Of a stretch of DNA of 64,000 nucleotides, positions 43,264 through 52,432 are shown one piece after another. Every line of letters starts with the position of its first letter. Positions within the stretch are counted from its first letter, which is position 1. Both the position numbers and the translations under genes were made by a program. Under the pieces are notes generated by a model, which had not been told where the DNA came from, made no database searches, and saw only the letters and a list, made by a program, of their open reading frames with translations. The DNA is from Roseovarius salinarum. GTDB taxonomy: Bacteria; Pseudomonadota; Alphaproteobacteria; Rhodobacterales; Rhodobacteraceae. The stretch lies in NCBI RefSeq assembly GCF_002834145.1, contig NZ_PHNT01000001.1:199303-263302 (forward strand). The letters run 5' to 3'.

Positions 43264-43872
43264 TCACGACTTCTGACCGATTTTCGGCTCGGTGCCTGCG
43301 CGCAGGCGCGTGATGTTCTCGCGGTGGCGCAGCAGCACGAGCGCCGCCAGCACCACGCCCAGCAGAACCATGCCGCCGAAGCCCTTGACCAGCATCCACA
43401 GCGGCGCGCTGACCGCCGCGGCAAGCGCACCGGCCGAGGAGATGCGCGTGATCCCCGCGGCCGCCGCCCATGTCGCGCAGCAGGCCAGCCCCACCGGCCA
43501 GGCCAGCGCCAGCACGAGGCCAAGGAACGTCGCCACCCCCTTGCCGCCCCTGAAGCCCAGCCAAGCCGGGTAGCAATGGCCGAGGAAGGCGGCCAGCCCG
43601 GCGACCTGCGCGGCATCCCCGCCGGCAAGCGCGCGCGCCGCCAGCACCGCGACCGCGCCCTTGGCCGCGTCCAGCAGCAGGGTCGCGGCCGCCGCGGCCT
43701 TGGACCCGGTCCGCAGCACGTTGGTGGCGCCGATGTTGCCCGAGCCGATCTCGCGCAAGTTGCCCAGCCCCAGCAGCTTCGACAGAAGCAGGCCGAAGGG
43801 CACCGCGCCCAGAAGATACCCGAGCACGGCCCAGAGGATCAGACCTGCGGCGGAGGTCTCCAGCGCGGGCAT
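43264..43872 (-). CDS. plsY: Glycerol-3-phosphate acyltransferase PlsY
   Basis: 202 residues, five-helix inner-membrane enzyme. Conserved loops are LLGAVPFGLLLSKLLG, IGSGNIGATNVLRTGSK and FRGGKGVATFLG, which bind acyl-phosphate and glycerol-3-phosphate. It starts phospholipid synthesis from acyl-phosphate (made by PlsX). ATG 43872 shares one base with the dihydroorotase stop (TGATG). The coupling to pyrimidine genes is genomic rather than metabolic. The end is 7 bp from gshA. Confidence 0.95.
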   Translation of the reverse strand: MPALETSAAGLILWAVLGYLLGAVPFGLLLSKLLGLGNLREIGSGNIGATNVLRTGSKAAAAATLLLDAAKGAVAVLAARALAGGDAAQVAGLAAFLGHCYPAWLGFRGGKGVATFLGLVLALAWPVGLACCATWAAAAGITRISSAGALAAAVSAPLWMLVKGFGGMVLLGVVLAALVLLRHRENITRLRAGTEPKIGQKS

Positions 43873-45194
43873 CAGGCGGCCCCCCCGTGCACGCAGGTGC
43901 CCGCGACATAGGTGGCCAGCACGCGCCCCTGGAGGCGCTGGCCGTCGTAGGGCGTGTTCTTGGATTTCGAATGCAACGTCCACCGGTCGAGCACGAAGGG
44001 CTTGTCCGGGTCGAACAGCACCAGGTCCGCGGGGGCGCCCCGTGCCAGCCGGCCGCAATCCAGCCCCAGCCGCCGCGCCGGGTTCAGCGACAGTGCCCGG
44101 AACAGCGCGGGCAGCTCCAGCTCCCCGGCGTGATAAAGGCGCATCGCCGCCGGCAGGAAGGTTTCCAGCCCCACGGCGCCGCTGGCCGCCTCCTCGAAGG
44201 GCAGGCGCTTGCTTTCCTCGTCCTGCGGCGTGTGCATCGAGCTGATGATGTCGATCAGCCCGTCGCGCACCGCGGCGACGACCGCCTGGCGATCGTCCTC
44301 GGATCGCAGGGGCGGCTTGACCTTGAAGAAGGTACGGTAGTCCGCGACGTCCAGCTCGTTCAGCGTGAGGTGATGGATCGACGTGCCCGCGGTGATGTCA
44401 AAGCCGTTGTGGCGCGCGCGCTCCAGTGCGGGCAGGGCGCGCTGGGTCGTGATCTGGTCGGCGTGATAGGCCGCGCCTGTCATTTCCAGAAGCGCGATGT
44501 CGCGGTCCAGCCCCATGCGCTCGGCCATGGGTGACACCGATGGCAGGCCACGCAGGCTGGCCACCTTGCCAGAGGTCGCTGCCGCCCCCGCCGAAAGGCC
44601 CGGTTCCTGCGGGTGCGCGATGACAAGCGCGCCGCAGGCGCGGGCGTAGGTCAGCGCGCGCGACAGCACCTTGGTGTCGGTCACGACATGATCGCAATCG
44701 GTGAAGGCGACGGCGCCGGCGTCCATCAGGAACCGGATCTCGGTCATCTCGCGCCCGTCCCGCCCCTTGGTCAGCGCGGCCATGGGCAGCACGTTCACCG
44801 GCGCGGCGGCGTTGGCGCGGCGTTCGACGAATTCCAGCGTCTCGGGGCTGTCGATCGCGGGAAGCGTGTCGGGGCGGGTGGCCATCGTCGTCACCCCCCC
44901 GGCGGCCGCGGCAAGGCCCGCCGAGCGGTAGGATTCCTTGTGCCGTTCGCCCGGCTCGCAGACCTTCACACCGATATCGACCAGCCCCGGGGCAAGGCAG
45001 TGGCCGGCGCAGTCGACCGTCTGCCCGGCTTCCGGCATGTCGCTGCCATGCCCGGTCGCGCGGATCGTGCCACCCTCGGCCAGCAGCCAGCCCGCCGCGT
45101 CGGTCCCCGCCTCCGGGTCGATCAGCCGGGCGTTGATGAACAGGGTTGATCCCTGTGCCCCCTCGGGCGTGCACTTCGGATCGTCATGCGCCAT
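43872..45194 (-). CDS. pyrC: Dihydroorotase-like protein (PyrC-prime), metal site degenerate
   Basis: 440 residues with the amidohydrolase/dihydroorotase fold, but the hallmark metal-binding motif (usually VDxHVHLREPG) is here GLVDIGVKVCEPG: both His residues of HxH are absent. Other catalytic positions are also altered (SSMHTPQDEESK instead of the usual DHAPH). Such inactive PyrC-prime proteins are known partners of PyrB in Pseudomonas-type aspartate transcarbamoylase, where they are structural. The pyrB gene is in the same run, supporting that role. Then a separate functional PyrC must exist elsewhere. It overlaps the membrane-protein gene upstream by 11 bp and plsY by 1 bp. ATG 45194 chosen over an upstream extension. 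Confidence 0.88.
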   Translation of the reverse strand: MAHDDPKCTPEGAQGSTLFINARLIDPEAGTDAAGWLLAEGGTIRATGHGSDMPEAGQTVDCAGHCLAPGLVDIGVKVCEPGERHKESYRSAGLAAAAGGVTTMATRPDTLPAIDSPETLEFVERRANAAAPVNVLPMAALTKGRDGREMTEIRFLMDAGAVAFTDCDHVVTDTKVLSRALTYARACGALVIAHPQEPGLSAGAAATSGKVASLRGLPSVSPMAERMGLDRDIALLEMTGAAYHADQITTQRALPALERARHNGFDITAGTSIHHLTLNELDVADYRTFFKVKPPLRSEDDRQAVVAAVRDGLIDIISSMHTPQDEESKRLPFEEAASGAVGLETFLPAAMRLYHAGELELPALFRALSLNPARRLGLDCGRLARGAPADLVLFDPDKPFVLDRWTLHSKSKNTPYDGQRLQGRVLATYVAGTCVHGGAA

Positions 45195-45762
45195 CTTGGC
45201 CGTCCTTCCCCTGGTCGCCGGCCGGGCCCGGCGGCGCCCGATTTTCGAACCGGCCCATGTAAATGAAAACCGCGGCGCTGGCCAGCAGGATGAGGTGTGT
45301 GGCGCCCAAGACCAGCAGGCCCCGCGGCTCATTCACATCGCCGGCCAGAACCTCGTGCACCAGGTGGATCCCGGTGATGATGACCAGCGTCGCCGCGATG
45401 CGCGATTTCACCGGCTGGAATTCGTCGCTGTAGGCAAACATCCCGTCCTCCGGCGCGTCCTGGCGCGTCGCGGCGACGTAGGCATTGTAGCCCGAGACCA
45501 TGACCATGACGATCAGGTTGGCGATGAACACCATGTCCAGCAGGTCCAGCACCAGCAGGATGGTCTTGTCGCGATCGAGGAAGTCGAGGGTGATCACGGC
45601 CTCGCCCAGCGCGTAGAAGAAACTGGCACTGAGCACCAGAAGCGCAAGCATCAATCCGAACAGCAGCGGCACCTGCAGGATGTGAATGCCCAGCACCCCG
45701 CGGCGCAACAGCCGCCGGGCCCGCCGGCCGTGCCCCTTGTCGTCGCGGTCCGGCCGCGTCAT
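45184..45762 (-). CDS. UPF0114 (YqhA-like) membrane protein
   Basis: 192 residues, with three to four hydrophobic segments. The pattern LLDMVFIANLIVMVMVSGYNAYV and KSRIAATLVIITGIHLVH, shown in short form here as VMVMVSGYNAYV and KSRIAATLVIIT, matches E. coli YqhA. The N-terminus is strongly basic (HGRRARRLLRRG), the C-terminal tail charged. No function is established for the family. ATG 45762 overlaps the stop of the upstream PH-like gene by 4 bp; its own stop region overlaps the dihydroorotase start by 11 bp. It is one of four membrane proteins between pyrB and pyrC. Confidence 0.85.
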   Translation of the reverse strand: MTRPDRDDKGHGRRARRLLRRGVLGIHILQVPLLFGLMLALLVLSASFFYALGEAVITLDFLDRDKTILLVLDLLDMVFIANLIVMVMVSGYNAYVAATRQDAPEDGMFAYSDEFQPVKSRIAATLVIITGIHLVHEVLAGDVNEPRGLLVLGATHLILLASAAVFIYMGRFENRAPPGPAGDQGKDGQDGA

Positions 45763-46292
45763 CGGTCCTCCTCGCGCAGCGTGCGCATCTGTTCGGCCAC
45801 GTCCTTCGCGTCGGCGATGCGTTCGAACCCGATGGGGGTGACGCGGATACGCCCGCTGTCGGTGCGGGTGCGCCTTTCCGCGAACCAGACGTTCGCGGGG
45901 GCGCCCTCGGTCAGCACCAGCGGCGCGTCGCTCTTGACCGGCCAGGATTTCAGCCGCTTGCCCAGCACCGGAAGGTCGGTCGCGATGAAGGCGCGCCGGT
46001 TGGTCAGGGTATACCACGTCCGCCGGCGGCGCAGCCGTGTCCAGAACGGCTGCACGCCGACGATCGCGAGGCCCAGCGCGACGGGCACCAGCGTGTAGGG
46101 CCACAGCGTGATGTCCAGCTCCACGCGTCGCAGCACGGAGAACTGGATGACGCCGATGGCGACGAGAATCAGGCCGAACACGAAAAAACCCTTGCGCTCG
46201 GGCGGGAACACGAGGCGCGTGTCGGGCCGCCCCTGCCAGAGGATGCGCTCGCCCGGCTCGAGGATCTCGTCCCAGTCCTTCGCGTCGGTCAT
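45759..46292 (-). CDS. Membrane protein with bacterial PH-like domain, unknown function
   Basis: 177 residues. It opens with the sequence ILEPGERILWQGRPD, the typical lead-in of bacterial PH (bPH2/YdbT-like) membrane proteins, two membrane helices follow (about 35-55 and 65-85), then WYTLTNRRAFIATDLP, a bPH strand-turn. No assigned function. ATG 46292 overlaps the upstream gene stop by 4 bp; the stop overlaps the YqhA-like start. Likely works together with the neighbouring PH-like gene 46289-46729. Confidence 0.8.
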   Translation of the reverse strand: MTDAKDWDEILEPGERILWQGRPDTRLVFPPERKGFFVFGLILVAIGVIQFSVLRRVELDITLWPYTLVPVALGLAIVGVQPFWTRLRRRRTWYTLTNRRAFIATDLPVLGKRLKSWPVKSDAPLVLTEGAPANVWFAERRTRTDSGRIRVTPIGFERIADAKDVAEQMRTLREEDR

Positions 46293-46729
46293 CCCCGCCC
46301 CCCGGCCATGGCCCGTTCGATGGCGGCGCGCGTGGCGTCCCGGTCGGGCTGGTATTTCAGCAGGTGCTTGTCGCCGCCGCGGGTGACGACCTGCACCGCG
46401 CTGCCCAGCGTGCGGATCATCTCGATCTCGCCCAGCCGGATGGCCCGGCCCTGCGGCCCCAGAAGGCGCCGGTCGGTCAGGTCCCAGCGCACCTGCAACT
46501 CGTCGGAGGCGAGGTAGAAGGCGCGCACCGCGATCGCCGCCAGTCCGCCCACGGCCCCCGTCCAGACATGCGGGTTGCCGATGGCCCAGAGGATGGCCAT
46601 GCCCGCTGCCATGGCGAGCGCGGCAAGCCACGCGTGATCGCGCCAGTAGGTCGCCCGGTCGGGGTGGAAGCTGGCGGTCACGCGTTCGCCGTCGGCCAGC
46701 GGGGTGGTGGGTGTCAGCGCCTCGGTCAC
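46289..46729 (-). CDS. Membrane protein with PH-like domain, GTG start, unknown function
   Basis: 146 residues from GTG 46729, which overlaps the stop of the upstream gene (GTGA). LADGERVTASFHPDRATYW leads into a hydrophobic helix pair (about 35-70); the rest (ELQVRWDLTDRRLLGP, IRLGEIEMIRTLG, seen in pieces) has the bPH-like strand layout, related in organisation to the next gene. The two may be paralogues. Function unknown. Confidence 0.78.
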   Translation of the reverse strand: MTEALTPTTPLADGERVTASFHPDRATYWRDHAWLAALAMAAGMAILWAIGNPHVWTGAVGGLAAIAVRAFYLASDELQVRWDLTDRRLLGPQGRAIRLGEIEMIRTLGSAVQVVTRGGDKHLLKYQPDRDATRAAIERAMAGGRG

Positions 46730-47274
46730 GCGGCCAGCCCCGCGACGACCAGCGCCAGCAGCAAAAGCACCGCCAGAGCCGCGAGGATGACGGGACGCCA
46801 CCGGATGCGATGATCCCCGCCGGCGCCCGGGCCGGATGGCGCCAAAGTGCCGCGCGCGCCACCGGCCGGCAGCGGTTCGAACTTCACGCGGTCGCCCTCT
46901 TCGAAGAAGGTGCCGACCAGCCGCAGCGGCGCGCGCGGCGTCAGTGTTTGTGCCTGCCCGCCGAACGCGCGCGAGGGCAGCACCAGAACATGCCCGCGCA
47001 ACGAGTCCAGGCGCGCCTTCATGTCCGCCAGCTGGTTGTCGGGGATCCGGTGCCCCTCGGACAGATATGCCGACAGTCCCAGCCCGGCGAGGTCGTCCAG
47101 CGCGATCACCTCCACCTGATCGGGGTCGAGGTGCGCCGAGCCGAGGGCGTCGCGCAGCGGCCATGCGTCGTCCTGCGGTTCGGCGAAGGCGGACACGTCC
47201 TCGGCCGGCAGGTCGATGGCAAAGACCCGCACCGTGCCGTGTTCGCCCGGCTTGACCTCGACCGTCTCGCTCAC
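46726..47274 (-). CDS. C-tail-anchored protein of unknown function
   Basis: 182 residues starting at GTG 47274 overlapping the pyrB stop (GTGA). The N-terminal 140 residues are soluble ([42 protein letters not shown]); the last 25 ([23 protein letters not shown], given in part as [15 protein letters not shown]) form a single membrane helix, so it is tail-anchored with the body in the cytoplasm. No family recognised. First of four membrane proteins directly downstream of pyrB; translation is coupled to pyrB. Confidence 0.8.
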   Translation of the reverse strand: MSETVEVKPGEHGTVRVFAIDLPAEDVSAFAEPQDDAWPLRDALGSAHLDPDQVEVIALDDLAGLGLSAYLSEGHRIPDNQLADMKARLDSLRGHVLVLPSRAFGGQAQTLTPRAPLRLVGTFFEEGDRVKFEPLPAGGARGTLAPSGPGAGGDHRIRWRPVILAALAVLLLLALVVAGLAA

Positions 47275-48221
47275 ACCATGACCCCCTCGGCGGGCGCGCG
47301 CAGGTTGCGCGCCAGAAGGTCCATCGCAGCCATGCGCACGGCCACGCCCATCTCGACCTGCTCCTGGATGACGCTGCGGTTGATGTCGTCGGCCAGTTCG
47401 CCGTCGATCTCAACGCCGCGGTTCATCGGGCCGGGGTGCATGACGATGGCCTCGGGCGCGGCGAAGGCCAGCTTCTCGGCGTCCAGCCCGTAGCGGAAGT
47501 AGTATTCGCGTTCGCTGGGGATGAAGCCGCCGTCCATCCGCTCGCGCTGAAGGCGCAGCATCATCACCACGTCGGCCCCGCGCAGGCCCTCGGCCATGTC
47601 GTCGAAGACCTCGACGCCGAAGTCGCGGATGCCCGCCGGCATCAGCGTGGGCGGCCCGATCAGCCGGACGCGGTTTTCCATCTTGCCCAGAAGCAGGATG
47701 TTCGAACGTGCGACACGCGAATGCGCGATGTCGCCGCAGATCGCGATGTTCAGGCGGTGCAGCCGTCCCTTGGCCCGGCGGATCGTCAGCGCGTCCAGAA
47801 GCGCCTGGGTGGGATGTTCGTGCCGGCCATCGCCGGCGTTGAGGACCGCGCAGTTGACCTTCTGCGCCAGCAGGTCCACCGCGCCCGAATGCGGGTGGCG
47901 GACCACCAGAAGGTCCGGGTGCATCGCGTTGAGCGTCATCGCCGTGTCGATCAGCGTCTCGCCCTTCTTCAGTGAACTGGCCTGCATCGCCATGTTCATC
48001 ACGTCCGCCCCCAGCCGCTGGCCCGCGATCTCGAAGCTGGCCTGCGTGCGCGTGGAGGCCTCGAAGAACATGTTGATCTGCGTGAGCCCCTGGAGCGCCT
48101 CGGCATGCTTTTCCGGGCGCCGGTTGAGGTCGACGTACTGGTCGGCAAGGTCGAGGACCGTCGTGATCTCGGACGGGGCGAGAGGTTCGATCCCCAGAAG
48201 ATGGGCGTGGGAAAAACTCAT
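47271..48221 (-). CDS. pyrB: Aspartate carbamoyltransferase catalytic subunit
   Basis: 316 residues. Carbamoyl-phosphate loop [12 protein letters not shown], aspartate-side loop containing [19 protein letters not shown], and [12 protein letters not shown] are intact. It condenses aspartate with carbamoyl phosphate in pyrimidine synthesis. ATG 48221 with a GGAGG site is preferred to 48242. A PyrC-prime protein lacking the metal site is encoded downstream; by analogy with Pseudomonas they may assemble. The four membrane proteins between them are unexpected. No attenuator or UTP-sensing leader could be recognised in the 78 bp upstream. Confidence 0.96.
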   Translation of the reverse strand: MSFSHAHLLGIEPLAPSEITTVLDLADQYVDLNRRPEKHAEALQGLTQINMFFEASTRTQASFEIAGQRLGADVMNMAMQASSLKKGETLIDTAMTLNAMHPDLLVVRHPHSGAVDLLAQKVNCAVLNAGDGRHEHPTQALLDALTIRRAKGRLHRLNIAICGDIAHSRVARSNILLLGKMENRVRLIGPPTLMPAGIRDFGVEVFDDMAEGLRGADVVMMLRLQRERMDGGFIPSEREYYFRYGLDAEKLAFAAPEAIVMHPGPMNRGVEIDGELADDINRSVIQEQVEMGVAVRMAAMDLLARNLRAPAEGVMV

Positions 48222-48299
48222 CCGGGCCTCCGATCCGCTCACCGCCGCTTATAGGAAGCGTGGCGGCCCGGGGCAAGCGGTCGTGCGCCCGCAGGCCGC

Positions 48300-50609
48300 T
48301 CAGGTGAAGCGGTTGTCGCGGGGGAAGCCGCGCGGGGCCATCCGGCCCGCGGTGGCGCGCTTGCCCAGCCACTCGGTCAGGTCCGTCTCGGTGCGCGTGC
48401 GCCCGGCCGGGTCCTTCCAAGACAACCCCTCCGCCAGATCGAAGGTGGTCACGTCCGACAGCCCGCCGTCCTTGTAGCGTTGCAGCCGCACGCCCTTGCC
48501 GCGGGCCATCTCGGGCAGTTCGTCGACGGGGAACACCAGCACCTTTCGGTTCTCGCCCACCACGGCGACGTGATCGCCCGTCACCGGCTTGCATATCTTC
48601 GCGCGCGCGTCGCCCTTGAGGTTGAGCACCTGCTTGCCTGCCCGCTTCTGCGCCACGACCTCGTCCTCGGAAACCAGGAAGCCGTCGCCTGCGTCCGATG
48701 CCACCAGCAGCTTGCGGCCCGGGCGGTGGATGAAAAGCTCGACGATCTCCGCCTCGTTGGGCAGGTCCGTCAGAAGGCGCAGCGGCTCGCCCATGCCGCG
48801 CCCGCCCGGCAGGTTGGCGGCGGGAACGGTGTGGAAACGCCCCGTCGACGCGAAGACCAGCAGCCGATCCGTCGTCTCGGCGTGGAACATGAAACGCGGG
48901 CCGTCGCCGTCCTTGAACTTGAGCTGGCGGTTGAGGTCGATGTGCCCCGTCATCGCCCGGATCCACCCCATCCGCGAGCACACCACGGTGATCGGTTCGC
49001 GGTCTATCATGGCCTCCAGCGGGACATCCTCGGCTTCCACGGCCTCGGCGAAGCGGGTGCGCCGCGCACCACCCGGATCGTCCTTGCCGAAGGTCTTGCG
49101 GACCTCCCTGAGCTGTTCGGCCACGCGGCGCCACTGCAGGTCCTCGCTGTCCAGCAGGTCCTCGAGGTTCGCGCGCTCCGCCATCAGGTCGTCGCGTTCC
49201 TTGATGAGCGCCATTTCCTCCAGCCGGCGCAGGCTGCGCAGGCGCATGTTGAGGATGGCGTCCGCCTGCACCTCGCTAAGGCCGTCGCCGCCCTCGGCCG
49301 GCGGCGGGGACACGTAATCGTCTTCCGAGGTGGCACGGGTGAAATCGCGCCCCCAGTCCTCGCGCATGAGCGCGGCCTTCGGCGCGTCGTCGTAGCGGAT
49401 GATGTCGATGACGCGGTCGAGGTTCAGGAAGGCCACGATCAGCCCTTCCAGCACCTCGAGACGATGGTCGATCTTCTCGACCCGGTGGCGCGCGCGGCGG
49501 ATCAGCACCTCGCGTCGGAAATCGAGGAAGGCGCGCAGAACCTGCTTGAGGGAACAGACCCTCGGCGTGACGCCGTCGATCAGCACGTTCATGTTCAGCG
49601 GGAACCGGACCTCCAGGTCGCTGTTGCGGAACAGCATTCCCATCATCACGTCCGGGTCCACGTTGCGCGACCGCGGCTCCAGCACCAGCCGGATGTCGTC
49701 GGCGCTTTCGTCGCGCACGTCGGCAAGCACGGGCACCTTCTTGGTCTGGATCAGTTCCGCGATCTTCTCGATCAACTTGGATTTCTGCACCTGGTACGGG
49801 ATCTCGGTGACCACGACCTGCCACTGGCCGCGCGGCAGCTCCTCGCGCTCCCACTGCGCGCGCAGCCGGAAACTGCCGCGGCCTGTGCGGTAGGCCTGGG
49901 CGATCGTCTCGGCCGGCTCGACGATCACGCCGCCGGTCGGGAAATCCGGGCCGGGTATGTGGTTCAGCAGCGTGTCGTCGCGCGCGTCCGGCGTCTTGAT
50001 CAGGTGCAGACAGGCATCCACCAGTTCGACGATGTTGTGCGGCGGGATGTTCGTGGCCATGCCAACCGCAATGCCGCTGGCGCCGTTGGCCAGAAGGTTC
50101 GGGAAGCGGGCAGGCAGAACCACCGGTTCGGTCAGCGTGCCGTCGTAGTTGGGCCGGAAATCGACGGCGTTTTCGTCCAGCCCTTCCAGCATGGCCTCTG
50201 CGACCGCCGTCATCCGCGCCTCGGTGTAGCGGCTGGCGGCGGGGTTGTCGCCGTCGATGTTGCCGAAGTTGCCCTGACCGTCGACCAGCGGGTAGCGCAC
50301 CGCGAAATCCTGCGCCAGCCGCGCCATCGCGTCGTAGATCGCCGCGTCCCCGTGGGGGTGGTAGTTGCCCATCACGTCGCCGGAGATCTTGGCCGACTTG
50401 CGGAACCCGCCGGTGGACGCGAGGCGCAGCTCGCGCATCGCGTACAGGATGCGACGGTGCACGGGCTTGAGCCCGTCGCGCGCGTCCGGCAGCGCCCGGT
50501 GCATGATGGTGGACAGGGCATAGGTCAGGTACCGCTCGCCGATCGCGCGGCGCAGCGGTTCGGCCGTCGGCGCGGGCAGGTCGCCGTTTTCGTCCAGCAG
50601 GTCGGTCAT
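48300..50609 (-). CDS. parC: DNA topoisomerase IV subunit A
   Basis: 769 residues. The winged-helix region has [12 protein letters not shown], and the QRDR-equivalent [19 protein letters not shown], then the catalytic Tyr in [10 protein letters not shown] and a C-terminal beta-pinwheel (weak repeats such as [23 protein letters not shown]-like). With ParE it decatenates daughter chromosomes. GyrA-box QRRGGKG is not seen, which supports ParC over GyrA. ATG 50609 chosen; the antisense ORF 48480-50678 is a shadow. Located downstream of, and divergent from, the SH3 protein. Confidence 0.95.
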   Translation of the reverse strand: MTDLLDENGDLPAPTAEPLRRAIGERYLTYALSTIMHRALPDARDGLKPVHRRILYAMRELRLASTGGFRKSAKISGDVMGNYHPHGDAAIYDAMARLAQDFAVRYPLVDGQGNFGNIDGDNPAASRYTEARMTAVAEAMLEGLDENAVDFRPNYDGTLTEPVVLPARFPNLLANGASGIAVGMATNIPPHNIVELVDACLHLIKTPDARDDTLLNHIPGPDFPTGGVIVEPAETIAQAYRTGRGSFRLRAQWEREELPRGQWQVVVTEIPYQVQKSKLIEKIAELIQTKKVPVLADVRDESADDIRLVLEPRSRNVDPDVMMGMLFRNSDLEVRFPLNMNVLIDGVTPRVCSLKQVLRAFLDFRREVLIRRARHRVEKIDHRLEVLEGLIVAFLNLDRVIDIIRYDDAPKAALMREDWGRDFTRATSEDDYVSPPPAEGGDGLSEVQADAILNMRLRSLRRLEEMALIKERDDLMAERANLEDLLDSEDLQWRRVAEQLREVRKTFGKDDPGGARRTRFAEAVEAEDVPLEAMIDREPITVVCSRMGWIRAMTGHIDLNRQLKFKDGDGPRFMFHAETTDRLLVFASTGRFHTVPAANLPGGRGMGEPLRLLTDLPNEAEIVELFIHRPGRKLLVASDAGDGFLVSEDEVVAQKRAGKQVLNLKGDARAKICKPVTGDHVAVVGENRKVLVFPVDELPEMARGKGVRLQRYKDGGLSDVTTFDLAEGLSWKDPAGRTRTETDLTEWLGKRATAGRMAPRGFPRDNRFT

Positions 50610-50744
50610 GGCCGGGTGATAGCGACGGCGTGGGGGCAGGACAAGCACATTGACCGGGCCTGTCCCCGTTCCCCCTGAACTGGCCGCACGAATCGTGTAG
50701 GCTCCGGTTTCTTGCCGCGACGGCGGCGCTGGGGGAGACGCGGG

Positions 50745-51275
50745 ATGTGGCGCTTCATCGTGGTGGTTTTCGGCTTCCTGGCGCTGGCGTTCTATGAACT
50801 CAGCGGCGGGGCGGATTATGCCCCGCGGCCCAATTCCCTTCAGGTCCGCGCGGAGATCGGCAATGTCCGGCCGCAGGCGCGCCCCGGAAGCACACGGCCA
50901 AACAGCGCCGGCGGCGATATGCCCGATGCGCCCGCGAAGGCGGCTGGCACCGATGGAAAGCCCACACGTGTCTCTGTTTCCCTTGACTCGTCCGACGACG
51001 CGCCCGGGGGCGGGGCGGAGGCATCCACCGGGCCGCCGGATATCCCTGCCGATGCCGAGATTCGGCGGGTCAGCGACATGTCCACAAACCTGCGTGACGG
51101 TCCTGGCATCCTTTTCCCGCGGATCGCCGTGGTCGCGCCGGGCTCGGAAGTGGCGGTGATGGACGATCCGGGCGGCGACTGGCTGCGGCTGCAGGTGCTT
51201 GCGACGGGCCGTGTGGGCTGGGTGCCGCGCTGGACGCTTAAGGTGCCGGCAACGGCGACGGAGCCGCCGAACTGA
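50745..51275 (+). CDS. Membrane-anchored SH3-domain protein
   Basis: 176 residues. One N-terminal membrane helix (FIVVVFGFLALAFYEL), a disordered Pro/Ser/Ala/Gly-rich linker (about 25-115) and a C-terminal bacterial SH3 domain (RVSDMSTNLRDGPG, GSEVAVMDDPGGDWLRL, GRVGWVPRWTL). SH3_3-type domains bind peptidoglycan or partners in the periplasm. The role is unknown; the domain fits a cell-wall-sensing protein. ATG 50745 has a GGGGAGA site. The next gene follows 35 bp later. Confidence 0.85.
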   Translation: MWRFIVVVFGFLALAFYELSGGADYAPRPNSLQVRAEIGNVRPQARPGSTRPNSAGGDMPDAPAKAAGTDGKPTRVSVSLDSSDDAPGGGAEASTGPPDIPADAEIRRVSDMSTNLRDGPGILFPRIAVVAPGSEVAVMDDPGGDWLRLQVLATGRVGWVPRWTLKVPATATEPPN

Positions 51276-51310
51276 TTGCATCGCGACCCGGCCCGCGCCA
51301 TAGGTCGGTC

Positions 51311-52141
51311 ATGACCAAACCCGCGATCCTCATCACCGGGTGTTCCTCCGGTATCGGGCTCGACGCGGCCCACAGGCTGCGCGCCCAGGGCTGGCGTGTC
51401 TTTGCAAGCTGCCGCAAGTCACGCGATTGCGACCGCCTGCGCGCGCAGGGCTTCGAAAGCCCGCGCCTGGACTACGCCGACGAGGACAGCATCGCCGAGG
51501 CGGTCGATCAGGTCCTGTCCGCGACCGGCGGACGGCTGGACGCGCTGTTCAACAATGGCGCCTTTGCCTGCCCGGGCCTTGCCGAGGATGTTCCGCGCGG
51601 TGCCCTGCGCGAGGTGTTCGAGGCCAACCTGTTCGGCTGGCATGACCTCACCCGTCGGGTGATCCCGGCGATGCGGGCGCAGGGGCACGGGCGCATCGTG
51701 CAGTGTTCGTCCGTGCTCGGGCTCGTGGCGATCGGTTGGCGCGGCGCCTATGTCAGCACCAAGTTCGCGCTGGAGGGTCTGACCGATGCGCTGCGTATCG
51801 AGATGCGCGGCACCGGGATTCACGTCGTGCTGATCGAGCCGGGGCCGGTGACCTCGAAGATCCGGCAGAACGCCATCCCGCAATTCGAGCGCTGGATCGA
51901 CTGGCAAGCCTCGGCCCGTGCCGACGATTACCGCGAAAGGCTGATCCCGCGCCTTTACGCCGATTACACCCCCGACCGGTTCGAACTGCCGCCCGCGGCG
52001 GTTTCGCGCAAGCTGATCCGCGCGCTGGAGAGCCGCCGGCCAAGGGCGCGCTACTATGTCACCACGCCGACCTACCTGATGGGGACGCTGCGGCGCATCC
52101 TGCCGACGCGCGCGCTGGATTGGGTTATCTCGAAGGGCTGA
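51311..52141 (+). CDS. Short-chain dehydrogenase/reductase
   Basis: 276 residues. TGCSSGIG (9-16) nucleotide-binding loop, NNGAFACP, CSSVLGLVA and the YVSTK active-site pair (Tyr/Lys) are all present, followed by a C-terminal PRARYYVTTPTYLMG segment with Tyr- and Arg-rich hydrophobic stretch. It is a classical-type SDR acting on a hydroxyl, ketone or retinoid-like substrate. The last 80 residues carry a long helical extension unlike ordinary short SDRs. Substrate unknown. Stands alone between the SH3 protein and the HIG1-like gene. Confidence 0.88.
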   Translation: MTKPAILITGCSSGIGLDAAHRLRAQGWRVFASCRKSRDCDRLRAQGFESPRLDYADEDSIAEAVDQVLSATGGRLDALFNNGAFACPGLAEDVPRGALREVFEANLFGWHDLTRRVIPAMRAQGHGRIVQCSSVLGLVAIGWRGAYVSTKFALEGLTDALRIEMRGTGIHVVLIEPGPVTSKIRQNAIPQFERWIDWQASARADDYRERLIPRLYADYTPDRFELPPAAVSRKLIRALESRRPRARYYVTTPTYLMGTLRRILPTRALDWVISKG

Positions 52142-52221
52142 TTTGTCAGAAATCGCTTTCGCTTTTCGCGGTCGGCCCGCTACATGAGCGGAAGACACGT
52201 AACGCAGACACGGGAAGGCGC

Positions 52222-52431
52222 ATGGCAGACGATCCTCTTTTCATCATCGTGGTGGTCGCCTGCGGTGCCGTTGCGGCCATCCTGATCTTCGGTATCGGGA
52301 CGTTCGGCCGCGGCGGTGAATTCAACCGCAAGCATGCCAACAAGATCATGCGCTGGCGCATCGGCGCGCAGTTCGTCGCCGTTCTGCTGATCCTGCTTTT
52401 CGTCTACATCCGCAGGCAAGGGGGGCAATGA
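52222..52431 (+). CDS. Twin-transmembrane-helix HIG1-like small protein
   Basis: 69 residues: two membrane helices (about 8-27 and 48-63) joined by a basic loop GEFNRKHANKIMRWRIGAQ, which is the HIG_1_N pattern of mitochondrial HIGD/Rcf1 proteins. In mitochondria these assist respiratory supercomplexes; the bacterial homologue is assumed to do something similar with cytochrome oxidase. Just 1 bp before the cobalamin adenosyltransferase, so co-translated. GGAAGG site 6 bp upstream of ATG 52222. Confidence 0.85.
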   Translation: MADDPLFIIVVVACGAVAAILIFGIGTFGRGGEFNRKHANKIMRWRIGAQFVAVLLILLFVYIRRQGGQ

Positions 52432-52432
52432 C

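Noticed and set aside
48480-50678. 732-residue open frame opposite parC
   Set aside because: It is an antisense shadow of a well-conserved gene, low in plausible domains, as expected in GC-rich coding DNA.
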